DNA from: Oscillospiraceae bacterium
Lineage (GTDB): Bacteria > Bacillota > Clostridia > Oscillospirales > Ruminococcaceae
DNA length: 5,910 bases
Assembly (NCBI GenBank): GCA_019423445.1
Contig: JAHZBJ010000121.1
Span: 1 to 5,910 of the forward strand
Direction: 5' to 3'
Part shown: positions 1-5,704 of the stretch, piece by piece
How the letters are laid out: every line of letters begins with the position of its first letter
How positions within the stretch are numbered: the stretch's first letter is position 1
Notes under the pieces: model-generated
Seen by the model: only the letters and a program-made list of their open reading frames with translations
What the model was told of the DNA's origin: nothing
Database searches by the model: none
Position numbers and translations under genes: made by a program

Positions 1-2
1 GG

Positions 3-1838
3 AGCGGTATCCGTGCCGCCTATGGCACCGGACGGGGCAAGATCACCCTCCGGGCCCGGTGCGAAATCGAGGAATGGAAAAACGGCCGGGAGCGGATCAT
101 CGTCCACGAGATCCCCTACATGGTGAACAAAGCCCGGCTCATCGAGTCCATCGCCGACCTGGTGAAGGAGAAACGGGTGGACCAGATCTCCGACCTCCGG
201 GACGAATCCGACCGGGACGGCATGCGCATCGTCATTGAGCTGAAGAAGGACGCCAACGCCCAGGTGGTGCTGAACCAGCTTTACAGTTACACCCAGCTCC
301 AGGATACCGTAGGGGTCATTATGCTGGCCCTGGTGAACGGCGTCCCCAGGGTGCTGACCCTCAAGGAGATGCTGGAGGAATACCTCCGGTTCCAGTTTGA
401 CGTCATTACCCGGCGGACCCGGTTTGACCTGAAGAAGGCCAAGGACCGGGAGCACATTCTGGAAGGCCTCAAAATGGTGTGCGACAACACCGACGAGGTG
501 ATCTCCATCATCCGCCATTCCCGGGACCGGGCGGATTCCAAGGTGAACCTCATTAACCGCTTCGGCATCACCGACCCTCAGGCCAGCGCCATTGTGGCCA
601 TGCAGCTGGGTCAGCTCTCCGGTATGGAGCGGATCAAAATCGAGGAGGAGCTGGGCTCCATCCTGAAAAAGGTCCAGGAACTTACCGAGATCCTTTCGGA
701 CGACAGCAAGGTTTACGACATTATCAAAAATGAGATGGGGGTTATCCGGGACAAGTACGGCGACGAGCGCCGCACCGAGATTCAGGCGGTGTCCGGAGAG
801 ATGGACATCGAGGACCTGATCCCGGTGGAGGACTGCGTCATCACCCTCACCCACTACGGCTATCTCAAGCGCCAGACCCTGGATGTCTACCGCACCCAGC
901 GCCGGGGCGGCCGGGGGGTCTCCGGCATGACCCGCCGGGAGGAGGACTTTGTGGAGGAGCTGTTCACCTGCTCCACCCACGACTATGTCCTCTTCTTCAC
1001 CAACCGGGGCCGGATGTACCGCCTCAAGGCCTACGAGATCCCGGAAAGCAGCCGGGCCGGCCGGGGCACCAACGTGGTGAACCTCCTCCCCATTGAGAAG
1101 GAAGAAAAGGTCACCGCCATGATCCGGGTGGACGAGTTCGACGAGGAGAGCTACCTGGTGATGGTGACCCGGGGCGGCACCATCAAGCGCACCCAGCTTT
1201 CCGCCTACCGGAATATCCGCAAGGCGGGGATCATCGCCATCAGCCTGGAGGAAGGGGATGAGCTGGCCTGGGTCCAGAGCACCGGCGGCGCCGACGAGCT
1301 GATTATCGCCACCGCCCAGGGCATGGCCATCCGCTTTGCCGAAACCGACCTGCGCCCCCTGGGCCGCAGCGCCATGGGAGTCCGGGCCCTCCGCCTGGAG
1401 GAAGGCGACTATGTGGTGGGGATGGCCAAGGCCTCTTCGGGAGGGACCCTTCTCACCGTCACCCAGGCGGGACAGGGCCGCCGCACCGCTTTGGACCAGT
1501 ACCGCCTCCAGTTCCGGGGCGGCAAGGGCATCCGCAACTACGACACCCGGGAGAAGGATACTCTGGTGGCCGCCGTCATGACGGTGGAGGACCAGGACGA
1601 CGTGATCCTCATCTCCGATGACGGGGTCATTATCCGCATCCCGGCAGGGCAGATCAACGTCCAGTCCCGCTACGGCGGCGGCGTCCGGGTGATGCGGGTG
1701 GCCGAGGGCAGCCGGGTGGTATCGGTGGCCCGGGTCCCCGGGGACGACGGCTCCCAGGAGGAAACCACCGGAATGGAGGAAGACGGGGAGGACTCCCTGA
1801 ATGAGGATCCCGCTGTGGAGGAGAACGGGGAGGAATGA
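3..1838 (+). CDS. gyrA: DNA gyrase subunit A, C-terminal two-thirds (5' end outside window)
   Basis: GyrA is the DNA-cleaving and DNA-wrapping subunit of gyrase, the cytoplasmic type II topoisomerase that introduces negative supercoils with GyrB. The reading frame is open from base 3 and continues upstream of the window, so the methionine at 120 is internal; about 611 residues are visible, and the catalytic tyrosine and quinolone-resistance region lie off the left edge. The visible N-terminal part (SGIRAAYGTGRGKITLRA, then IPYMVNKA) is the tower/DNA-gate region, followed by the coiled-coil arm (RRTRFDLKKAKDREHILEGL near 411-470). From about 831 there is a six-bladed beta-pinwheel, with blade signatures near 831, 1008, 1173, 1320, 1470 and 1623. 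The GyrA box QRRGGRG at 897-917 is the hallmark of gyrase and argues against the ParC paralogue. The last 32 residues (1740-1835) form an acidic tail with 15 Asp/Glu and no basic residue; in other species such tails tune wrapping and supercoiling. No frameshift or missing blade is seen. Confidence 0.97.
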   Translation, partial: SGIRAAYGTGRGKITLRARCEIEEWKNGRERIIVHEIPYMVNKARLIESIADLVKEKRVDQISDLRDESDRDGMRIVIELKKDANAQVVLNQLYSYTQLQDTVGVIMLALVNGVPRVLTLKEMLEEYLRFQFDVITRRTRFDLKKAKDREHILEGLKMVCDNTDEVISIIRHSRDRADSKVNLINRFGITDPQASAIVAMQLGQLSGMERIKIEEELGSILKKVQELTEILSDDSKVYDIIKNEMGVIRDKYGDERRTEIQAVSGEMDIEDLIPVEDCVITLTHYGYLKRQTLDVYRTQRRGGRGVSGMTRREEDFVEELFTCSTHDYVLFFTNRGRMYRLKAYEIPESSRAGRGTNVVNLLPIEKEEKVTAMIRVDEFDEESYLVMVTRGGTIKRTQLSAYRNIRKAGIIAISLEEGDELAWVQSTGGADELIIATAQGMAIRFAETDLRPLGRSAMGVRALRLEEGDYVVGMAKASSGGTLLTVTQAGQGRRTALDQYRLQFRGGKGIRNYDTREKDTLVAAVMTVEDQDDVILISDDGVIIRIPAGQINVQSRYGGGVRVMRVAEGSRVVSVARVPGDDGSQEETTGMEEDGEDSLNEDPAVEENGEE

Positions 1839-1860
1839 CCCTGATTTTCCACAGCTCCCA

Positions 1861-1897
1861 GGCGGAATGTTGAAAACTTTCCGGCTTCCGCCATTTT
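1861..1897 (+). terminator. Possible weak intrinsic terminator after gyrA
   Basis: GGCGGAA (1861-1867) and TTCCGCC (1886-1892) form a perfect 7-bp inverted repeat around an 18-nt loop, followed by ATTTT (1893-1897). It sits 22 nt after the gyrA stop. The loop is long and the T-run only four bases, so termination may be partial or absent and the downstream genes could be read through from gyrA. Confidence 0.35.
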
Positions 1898-1916
1898 AAA
1901 AGAAGATACAGTATCC

Positions 1917-1951
1917 GGGGGCGGACGGCGGTTTTTCCGCCGCCCGCCCCC
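1917..1951 (+). promoter_or_regulatory. Strong leader hairpin just upstream of the thioesterase ribosome site
   Basis: The 15-nt arm 1917-1931 (GGGGGCGGACGGCGG) pairs with 1937-1951 (CCGCCGCCCGCCCCC) with a single A-C mismatch, around a loop of exactly five T. It ends 5 nt before the AAGGAG Shine-Dalgarno (1957-1962). There is no T-run after the 3' arm on either strand, so it does not look like an intrinsic terminator. An mRNA-stability or processing element, or a structure that keeps the ribosome site exposed, fits better; the function is inference. Confidence 0.6.
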
Positions 1952-1967
1952 TCCGGAAGGAGACAGC

Positions 1968-2357
1968 ATGGAGCTTGCACAGATCAAAAAGCGCTTTGAG
2001 GAGGATCGGTTCGCCTCCCACATGGGGGCGGAGATTCTGGAGGCGGCGCCGGGATACGCCCGGTGCGCCCTGACCCTGGCCGACTGGCACCGGAACGCCG
2101 CCGGAGGGGTGATGGGGGGCGTCACCTTCACCCTGGCGGACTTCGCCTTTGCCGTGGCCGCCAACCACGAAAAGCTGGACACCGTCTCCCTGGTGAGCCA
2201 GATCAGCTATCTGGGCAAGGCCCGGGGGGAGCAGCTTCTGGCTGAAGCCCGGCAGGTGAAGTCCGGACGGAACACCTGCCTTTACACCGTCACCGTCACC
2301 GACGAGACCGGCGCCCTGGTGGCCCAGGTCAGCACCACCGGTTTTATCACCCGCTGA
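1968..2357 (+). CDS. PaaI-family hotdog-fold thioesterase
   Basis: A 129-residue cytoplasmic protein with a single hotdog domain, the usual size for the PaaI/YbgC-like acyl-CoA thioesterase family, which hydrolyses acyl- or aryl-CoA esters as a homo-oligomer. The signature region is residues 41-66: HRNAAGGVMGG followed by FTLADFAFAVAAN. Asn43 and Asp58 (in the LAD motif) match the positions usually taken as catalytic or substrate-orienting. The His of the common HGG motif is Met here (VMGG, Met49), a variant I recall from Firmicutes homologues. The C-terminal strand pattern (LVSQISYLGKARGEQLLAEA, then TVTVTDETGALVAQVSTTGF) completes the fold. The ATG start is set by AAGGAG at 1957-1962 with a 5-nt spacer. 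The gene lies 26 bp ahead of the solute-binding protein gene, so co-transcription is likely. The substrate cannot be predicted from the sequence; nothing around it points to phenylacetate degradation. Confidence 0.88.
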   Translation: MELAQIKKRFEEDRFASHMGAEILEAAPGYARCALTLADWHRNAAGGVMGGVTFTLADFAFAVAANHEKLDTVSLVSQISYLGKARGEQLLAEARQVKSGRNTCLYTVTVTDETGALVAQVSTTGFITR

Positions 2358-2383
2358 AGAGCCCAGGCAAGGAGGACCCCACC

Positions 2384-3994
2384 ATGAAGAAACAACTGCT
2401 GGCCCTGTGCCTCTGTGCCCTGATGGCCTTTTTCCCGGGCTGCGGCCCCGAAAGCGGCCAAAGCATCCGGATGGACCTGGAAGGGGCGGTGGAAACCCTG
2501 GACCCCCAGTTCTCCACCTCCTGGGAGAGCCAGGTGATCCTCCTCAACACCATGGAGGGGCTGCTGGTCCGGGACGGGGAAGGAAATCTCCAGGCCGGCG
2601 CCGCCGAGAGCTGGGAGGTCTCCGCCGATGGTCTCACCTACACCTTCCACCTCCGGGAGGACGCTGTCTGGGACGACGCCAACTTCAAAGAGGGGAAGGC
2701 GGCAACCCCGGTGACGGCCCATGACTTTGTCTTTGCCTTCCACCGGATCTTCGACCCCCAGACCCCCAGCCCCTGGGCGGAGGACTTTTCCGCCATCCGG
2801 GGGGCGCGCCAGGTGCTGGCCGGGGAGCTGTCCAAAGAGCAGCTGGGGGTCCGGGCCTCCGGCGACTACACCCTGGTCATCACCCTTTCGGAGCCCAGCC
2901 CGGTGCTTCCGGAGCTGTTGGCGGGTTCCGGGGCCCTCCCCTGCAACCAGGAATTTTTTGAGTCCACCCGGGCACGCTACGGCCAGGGTACCTCCTACCT
3001 CCTTTCCAACGGTCCCTTTTACCTTTCCGCCTGGGATGAGGAGGCTCTGGTCCTCCGGCCCAATTCCGCTTACACCGGGGAACAGCAGGTCCTCTGCCCT
3101 TCGGTGGTCCTTTACACCGGCCGGGCCGCCCGGGAAGGCACCACCGCCTGGCAGCTTTTCCTGGACGGGAAGTCCGATTTCTGTCTGGCGGGGAACCTCA
3201 CCGCCCAGGAGCTGGAGGGGCAGAACTTCTCCTTCTACCCCGCCGAGGATACCGTATGGGCCCTGGTGTTCCGCCAGGAAGAAGGATCGGTGCTGGCAGA
3301 TGCCCGCATCCGTCAGGCCCTGACCCTTCCCCTGGACCGGGAGGAATTTGGGGAGCGCATTCCGGAGCGGTTTTCCCTGACCAGCTCCCTGGTGCCCGGT
3401 TCCGCCACCCTTCTGGGTCAGGAGTACCGGGAGCTGGCCCCCGCTCCTCAGGGGAGTTCCAGCAGCCCCCAGGAGGCCCGGGAGGCCCTGACGGCAGGAC
3501 TGGAGGAGCTGGAGCTCACCAGCCTTCCCAAGCTGACTCTGCTTCTCCCCCAGTCCGCCCAGCTGGGGTCCCTGGGGGGGTATTTCCAGCGGGTCTGGCA
3601 GGATGAGCTGCTCCAGTACATCAACCTGGAGATCCTGGAGGACGCGGAGTTTGAGAAGCGCCTGGCCGCCGGGGATTTTCAGATGGCTATCGCTCCCCTG
3701 GCCGCCGGCAGCGGCAGCCCCATGGACGCTTTGGCGGCTTTCGCCACCGGCAGCAGCGCCAATATCTGTCTTTACCAGGACCCTGAGTTTGATCTCCTTC
3801 TGGCCCAGGCCCGCACCGCCCCCGACGCCTCTCAGGCGGCGGACCTCTGTCTGCGGTGCGAACAGCGCCTGGAGGAACAGGCGGCGGCTATGGCTCTTTT
3901 CAGCCAGCAGGGATATTACGCCGTGGCCCAGGGAGTGGAGGGTCTCAAGTACCACCAGGGGAGCATCCTCTTCTCCGGGGCCGCCAGGAAATAG
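2384..3994 (+). CDS. Extracellular solute-binding lipoprotein, family 5 (oligopeptide/OppA-like)
   Basis: A 536-residue lipoprotein that would capture peptides or similar ligands outside the membrane and hand them to an ABC importer. The signal peptide has a KKQ n-region and a hydrophobic stretch (LLALCLCALMAFF) ending at Cys20 (codon 2441-2443), the likely lipidated residue; the lipobox FPGC departs from the usual L-A/S-G/A-C. The mature part follows the family 5 plan: TLDPQ at 38-42, NTMEGLLV at 55-62, AAESWEVSADGLTYTFHLR at 73-91 with VWDD after it, TAHDFVFAFHRIFDP at 111-125, then NGPFYLSAW near 210 and DARIRQALTLPLDREEF in the middle of the protein. The start ATG follows AAGGAGG at 2369-2375 with an 8-nt spacer. 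No permease or ATPase gene is in the window, so it is an orphan receptor here or shares a transporter encoded elsewhere. Peptide specificity is a family-level guess; nickel, sugar-peptide or opine ligands are possible. Confidence 0.92.
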   Translation: MKKQLLALCLCALMAFFPGCGPESGQSIRMDLEGAVETLDPQFSTSWESQVILLNTMEGLLVRDGEGNLQAGAAESWEVSADGLTYTFHLREDAVWDDANFKEGKAATPVTAHDFVFAFHRIFDPQTPSPWAEDFSAIRGARQVLAGELSKEQLGVRASGDYTLVITLSEPSPVLPELLAGSGALPCNQEFFESTRARYGQGTSYLLSNGPFYLSAWDEEALVLRPNSAYTGEQQVLCPSVVLYTGRAAREGTTAWQLFLDGKSDFCLAGNLTAQELEGQNFSFYPAEDTVWALVFRQEEGSVLADARIRQALTLPLDREEFGERIPERFSLTSSLVPGSATLLGQEYRELAPAPQGSSSSPQEAREALTAGLEELELTSLPKLTLLLPQSAQLGSLGGYFQRVWQDELLQYINLEILEDAEFEKRLAAGDFQMAIAPLAAGSGSPMDALAAFATGSSANICLYQDPEFDLLLAQARTAPDASQAADLCLRCEQRLEEQAAAMALFSQQGYYAVAQGVEGLKYHQGSILFSGAARK

Positions 3995-4019
3995 GCCCGG
4001 AGAGAAAAAAGGAAAAAGA

Positions 4020-4035
4020 CCGGCGCCCCCGCCGG
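4020..4035 (+). other. Small GC hairpin in the gap before hflX
   Basis: CCGGCG (4020-4025) and CGCCGG (4030-4035) form a 6-bp perfect stem with a CCCC tetraloop, directly before the purine-rich ribosome site of hflX. There is no following T-run, so it is not a terminator. It may only space the two cistrons or influence translation of hflX. Confidence 0.35.
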
Positions 4036-4037
4036 CA

Positions 4038-4048
4038 GGGAGGAAGGA
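4038..4048 (+). promoter_or_regulatory. Ribosome binding site that fixes the hflX start
   Basis: The purine run GGGAGGAAGGA ends 5 nt before the ATG at 4054. The frame is open further upstream to an ATG at 3856, but that start lies inside the solute-binding protein gene, and the extra 66 residues do not resemble the HflX N-terminus. The start at 4054 gives a protein of standard length. Confidence 0.8.
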
Positions 4049-4053
4049 ACACA

Positions 4054-5319
4054 ATGCAGGAAAATCACAGCCAGGAACCCCTTTTGGCGGTGCTGGCAGG
4101 GGTGGATACCGGGGAATACGATATGGATTCCTCCATGGAGGAGCTCCGGGAGCTGGCCGCCTCGGCGGGATATGAGACAGCGGGGGTCATCACCCAGAAG
4201 AAGGGGGAGCTGGACGCTGCCACCTGTCTGGGAGCCGGCCGGGTGGAGGAGCTGGCCAGCTTTGCCCAGAACGCTGAGGCTGACGCGGTGATCTTTGACC
4301 ACGAGCTCTCCCCTCTCCAGATCCGGAATCTGGAGGACCTCTGCGGCCTGCCGGTCATCGACAGGACCATGCTGATCCTGGACATCTTCGGCCAGCGGGC
4401 GGTAAGCGCCGAGGGCAAGCTCCAGGTGGAGCTTGCCCGGCTGCGGTACCAGCTTCCCCGCCTGGCGGGGATGGGGGTGCAGCTGTCCCGCCAGGGGGGC
4501 GGCGGAGGCGGCGGAGGCGGCGCCCGCCGGGGCGGCGGCGAGACCAAAAAGGAGCTGGACCGGCGGCACATCCAGCGGCGGATCACCGCTCTTTCCGGAC
4601 AGCTCAAGGAGCTGGCCCTCCGGCGGCAGCGCCTGAGGGAGCGCCGGAAAAAGGACAGTGTCACCACCGTGGCCATTGTGGGCTACACCAATGTGGGAAA
4701 GTCCACCCTTCTGAATACCCTGACCCAGGCGGGAGTCCTGGCGGAGGATAAGCTCTTCGCCACCCTGGACCCCACCGCCCGGGGGCTGGATCTCCCAGAC
4801 GGCCGCCGGGTGATGCTCATTGACACGGTGGGGCTGGTGCGGCGGCTTCCCCACCACCTGGTGGAGGCTTTCCACTCCACCCTGGAGGAGGCGGCCCAGG
4901 CCGACCTGATCCTCAACGTCTGCGACGCTTCCAGCGGCGAGATGGCCGCCCAGCTCCAGACCACCCGGGAACTCCTCACCCAGCTGGGGGCGGAGGATAC
5001 CCCGGTGATCACCGTCCTCAATAAATGCGACCTCCTCCCCGCCCTGCCGGAGAGGTTGGAGGGACAGTGCGTCCCTATCTCCGCCAAGACCGGGGAGGGA
5101 CTCCCCCGCCTTCTGGAAACGGTGGCCCGCACCCTGCCCCCCTCCCACCTGAAGGTACGGCTTCTCCTCCCCTATCAGGCCGGGGAGCTGGAAGGGCGCA
5201 TTGCCCGGGAGGGGCGGATCTTCTCCCGGGACTACACCCCTCAGGGGCTGGTGCTGGAAGCCAGCGTCCCCCTCTCCATGCTCCATCTGGTCAAAGAATA
5301 CATCACCGCCAACCTTTAA
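4054..5319 (+). CDS. hflX: GTPase HflX, ribosome-splitting factor
   Basis: A 421-residue cytoplasmic GTPase that binds the 50S subunit and splits stalled or idle ribosomes, with roles in heat stress and, in some relatives, macrolide/lincosamide tolerance. The N-terminal HflX domain covers about residues 8-100 (GVITQKKGELDAATCLGAGRV region, then VIFDHELSPLQIRNLE and IDRTMLILDIFGQRA). An alpha-helical linker follows with LQVELARLRYQLPRL. The G domain has P-loop GYTNVGKST (210-218), switch I FATLDPTAR (235-243), DTVGL (257-261), NKCD (323-326) and SAK (343-345), all intact, then a short C-terminal domain. Length is close to E. coli HflX (426). Oddity: the glycine loop normally reading GGG-x-G-x-RGPGE has nine consecutive Gly (148-156) and RRGGGE instead of RGPGE. 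The gene is probably the last of the thioesterase/solute-binding protein/hflX operon, with no terminator before the repeats that begin at the base after its stop codon. Confidence 0.96.
   Translation: MQENHSQEPLLAVLAGVDTGEYDMDSSMEELRELAASAGYETAGVITQKKGELDAATCLGAGRVEELASFAQNAEADAVIFDHELSPLQIRNLEDLCGLPVIDRTMLILDIFGQRAVSAEGKLQVELARLRYQLPRLAGMGVQLSRQGGGGGGGGGARRGGGETKKELDRRHIQRRITALSGQLKELALRRQRLRERRKKDSVTTVAIVGYTNVGKSTLLNTLTQAGVLAEDKLFATLDPTARGLDLPDGRRVMLIDTVGLVRRLPHHLVEAFHSTLEEAAQADLILNVCDASSGEMAAQLQTTRELLTQLGAEDTPVITVLNKCDLLPALPERLEGQCVPISAKTGEGLPRLLETVARTLPPSHLKVRLLLPYQAGELEGRIAREGRIFSRDYTPQGLVLEASVPLSMLHLVKEYITANL
4495..4539 (+). repeat. GGC/GGA triplet-rich tract inside hflX
   Basis: Nine Gly codons in a row (4495-4521: GGG GGC GGC GGA GGC GGC GGA GGC GGC) contain two adjacent copies of the 9-nt unit GGCGGAGGC. 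After GCC CGC CGG come three more GGC codons (4531-4539). The tract stays in frame. It looks like a small replication-slippage expansion in the natural glycine loop of HflX. Confidence 0.75.
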
Positions 5320-5471
5320 GTCCGTGAGGGAAGATTACCTGAATCGCCGGTATCTGCCCCGCTTTTTCGGGTCCGTGAGAGAAGATTCTGTGAATCGCCA
5401 GCCTGTTCCCCGCTCTTTCGGGTCCGTAAGAAGGGTTATGCGAATCGAAGCGTTCTGCCCCGCTTTCTGAG
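5320..5471 (+). repeat. Array A: three tandem ~51-nt repeat units on the + strand
   Basis: Units lie at 5320-5370, 5371-5421 and 5422-5471 (51, 51 and about 50 nt). Each starts GTCCGT(G/A)AG, has GAATCG in the middle and ends near TGCCCCGCTTTTTCGG or a variant. The first begins at the base right after the hflX stop. Both unit junctions can form a small hairpin, CCCG / six-base pyrimidine loop / CGGG (5358-5371 and 5409-5422). Unit 2 also contains GATTC-TGT-GAATC. The third unit is the most diverged. The base composition is visibly less GC-rich than the flanking genes. No spacer-like unique sequence separates the units. Function unknown; I do not recognise a named repeat family. Confidence 0.85.
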
Positions 5472-5536
5472 CAGATCACTTAAGATTCGCAGGGCGCTTC
5501 TGCGGGTGCATCCTGCGCCCTTCTCAGCCCAGGTTG
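5472..5536. other. Spacer between the two facing repeat arrays
   Basis: This 65-bp centre has no gene. It contains an inverted repeat AGGGCGC (5491-5497) / GCGCCCT (5515-5521) with a 17-nt loop that can also pair locally (GCAGG 5489-5493 with CCTGC 5512-5516 is an alternative). GATTCGCA at 5484-5491 is the exact reverse complement of TGCGAATC at 5439-5446 in repeat unit A3. Confidence 0.5.
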
Positions 5537-5672
5537 TTTGTTCAGGGAGCGAGGTACAGACTGGCGCTTTGCATAACGTCTCTCACGGACCCGAAAAGAG
5601 CCAGGCAGAACCTAGCGCCTCTGGGCCCGTTTTCTTACGGACGCAAAAAAACCGCCGGGATACGGCGGTTTT
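5537..5672 (-). repeat. Direct duplication, copy 1 (terminator plus two repeat units)
   Basis: This 136-bp block matches 5705-5840 without gaps, with 9 mismatches by eye (about 93% identity), at a fixed offset of 168 bp. Read on the - strand it is terminator hairpin, then a repeat unit starting at 5642 (GTCCGTAAG) and another starting at 5590 (GTCCGTGAGAGA). These units are relatives of array A: for example the reverse complement of 5579-5601 nearly equals 5361-5382, differing by one added base and otherwise matching. Confidence 0.88.
5645..5672 (-). terminator. Intrinsic terminator hairpin, copy 1
   Basis: AAAACCGCCG (5648-5657) pairs with CGGCGGTTTT (5663-5672) around the loop GGATA. On the - strand it is followed by seven T (complement of A at 5645-5651), a good terminator. 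On the + strand it has only four T, so it is weaker as a stop for hflX transcripts. Confidence 0.8.
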
Positions 5673-5689
5673 GGAATCATCCGGGCTCG

Positions 5690-5700
5690 TTTCAGTCCGG
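5690..5700 (-). repeat. Short copy of the tRNA-Tyr 3' junction sequence
   Basis: TTTCAGTCCGG here matches TTTCAGTCTGG at 5840-5850 in 10 of 11 positions. The latter spans the CCA end of the tRNA-Tyr gene and its trailer (on the - strand CCAGACTGAAA versus CCGGACTGAAA). It sits upstream of terminator copy 1 as the tRNA end sits upstream of terminator copy 2, but with 18 extra bases (5673-5690 region) in between. Confidence 0.5.
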
Positions 5701-5704
5701 GCGA

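Noticed and set aside
3..1838. ParC (topoisomerase IV subunit A) as identity of the first gene
   Set aside because: The intact GyrA box QRRGGRG and six regular pinwheel blades mark GyrA; ParC lacks this box and has a shorter, degenerate C-terminal domain.
1870..1900. Promoter TTGAAA (1870-1875) with TTTAAA (1895-1900) for the thioesterase operon
   Set aside because: The spacer is 19 nt and the -10 match is only 4 of 6, inside a possible terminator. It cannot be separated from chance AT-richness, though a promoter in this gap is plausible.
1917..1951. The leader hairpin as a gyrA terminator
   Set aside because: There is no T-run after the 3' arm on either strand; the run of five T is the loop itself.
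3856..4053. An upstream start for hflX
   Set aside because: It would overlap the solute-binding protein gene by 139 bp, has no good ribosome site and adds residues unlike HflX. The ATG at 4054 follows a strong ribosome site and gives the normal length.
2282..4054. A 590-codon open frame on the - strand opposite the solute-binding protein
   Set aside because: Long antisense frames are expected in GC-rich coding DNA. The translation is low-complexity Gly/Leu/Pro-rich with no family signature, while the + strand encodes a clear lipoprotein.
3916..5286. A 456-codon open frame on the - strand opposite hflX
   Set aside because: It is an antisense shadow of hflX, which has all GTPase motifs and a good ribosome site.
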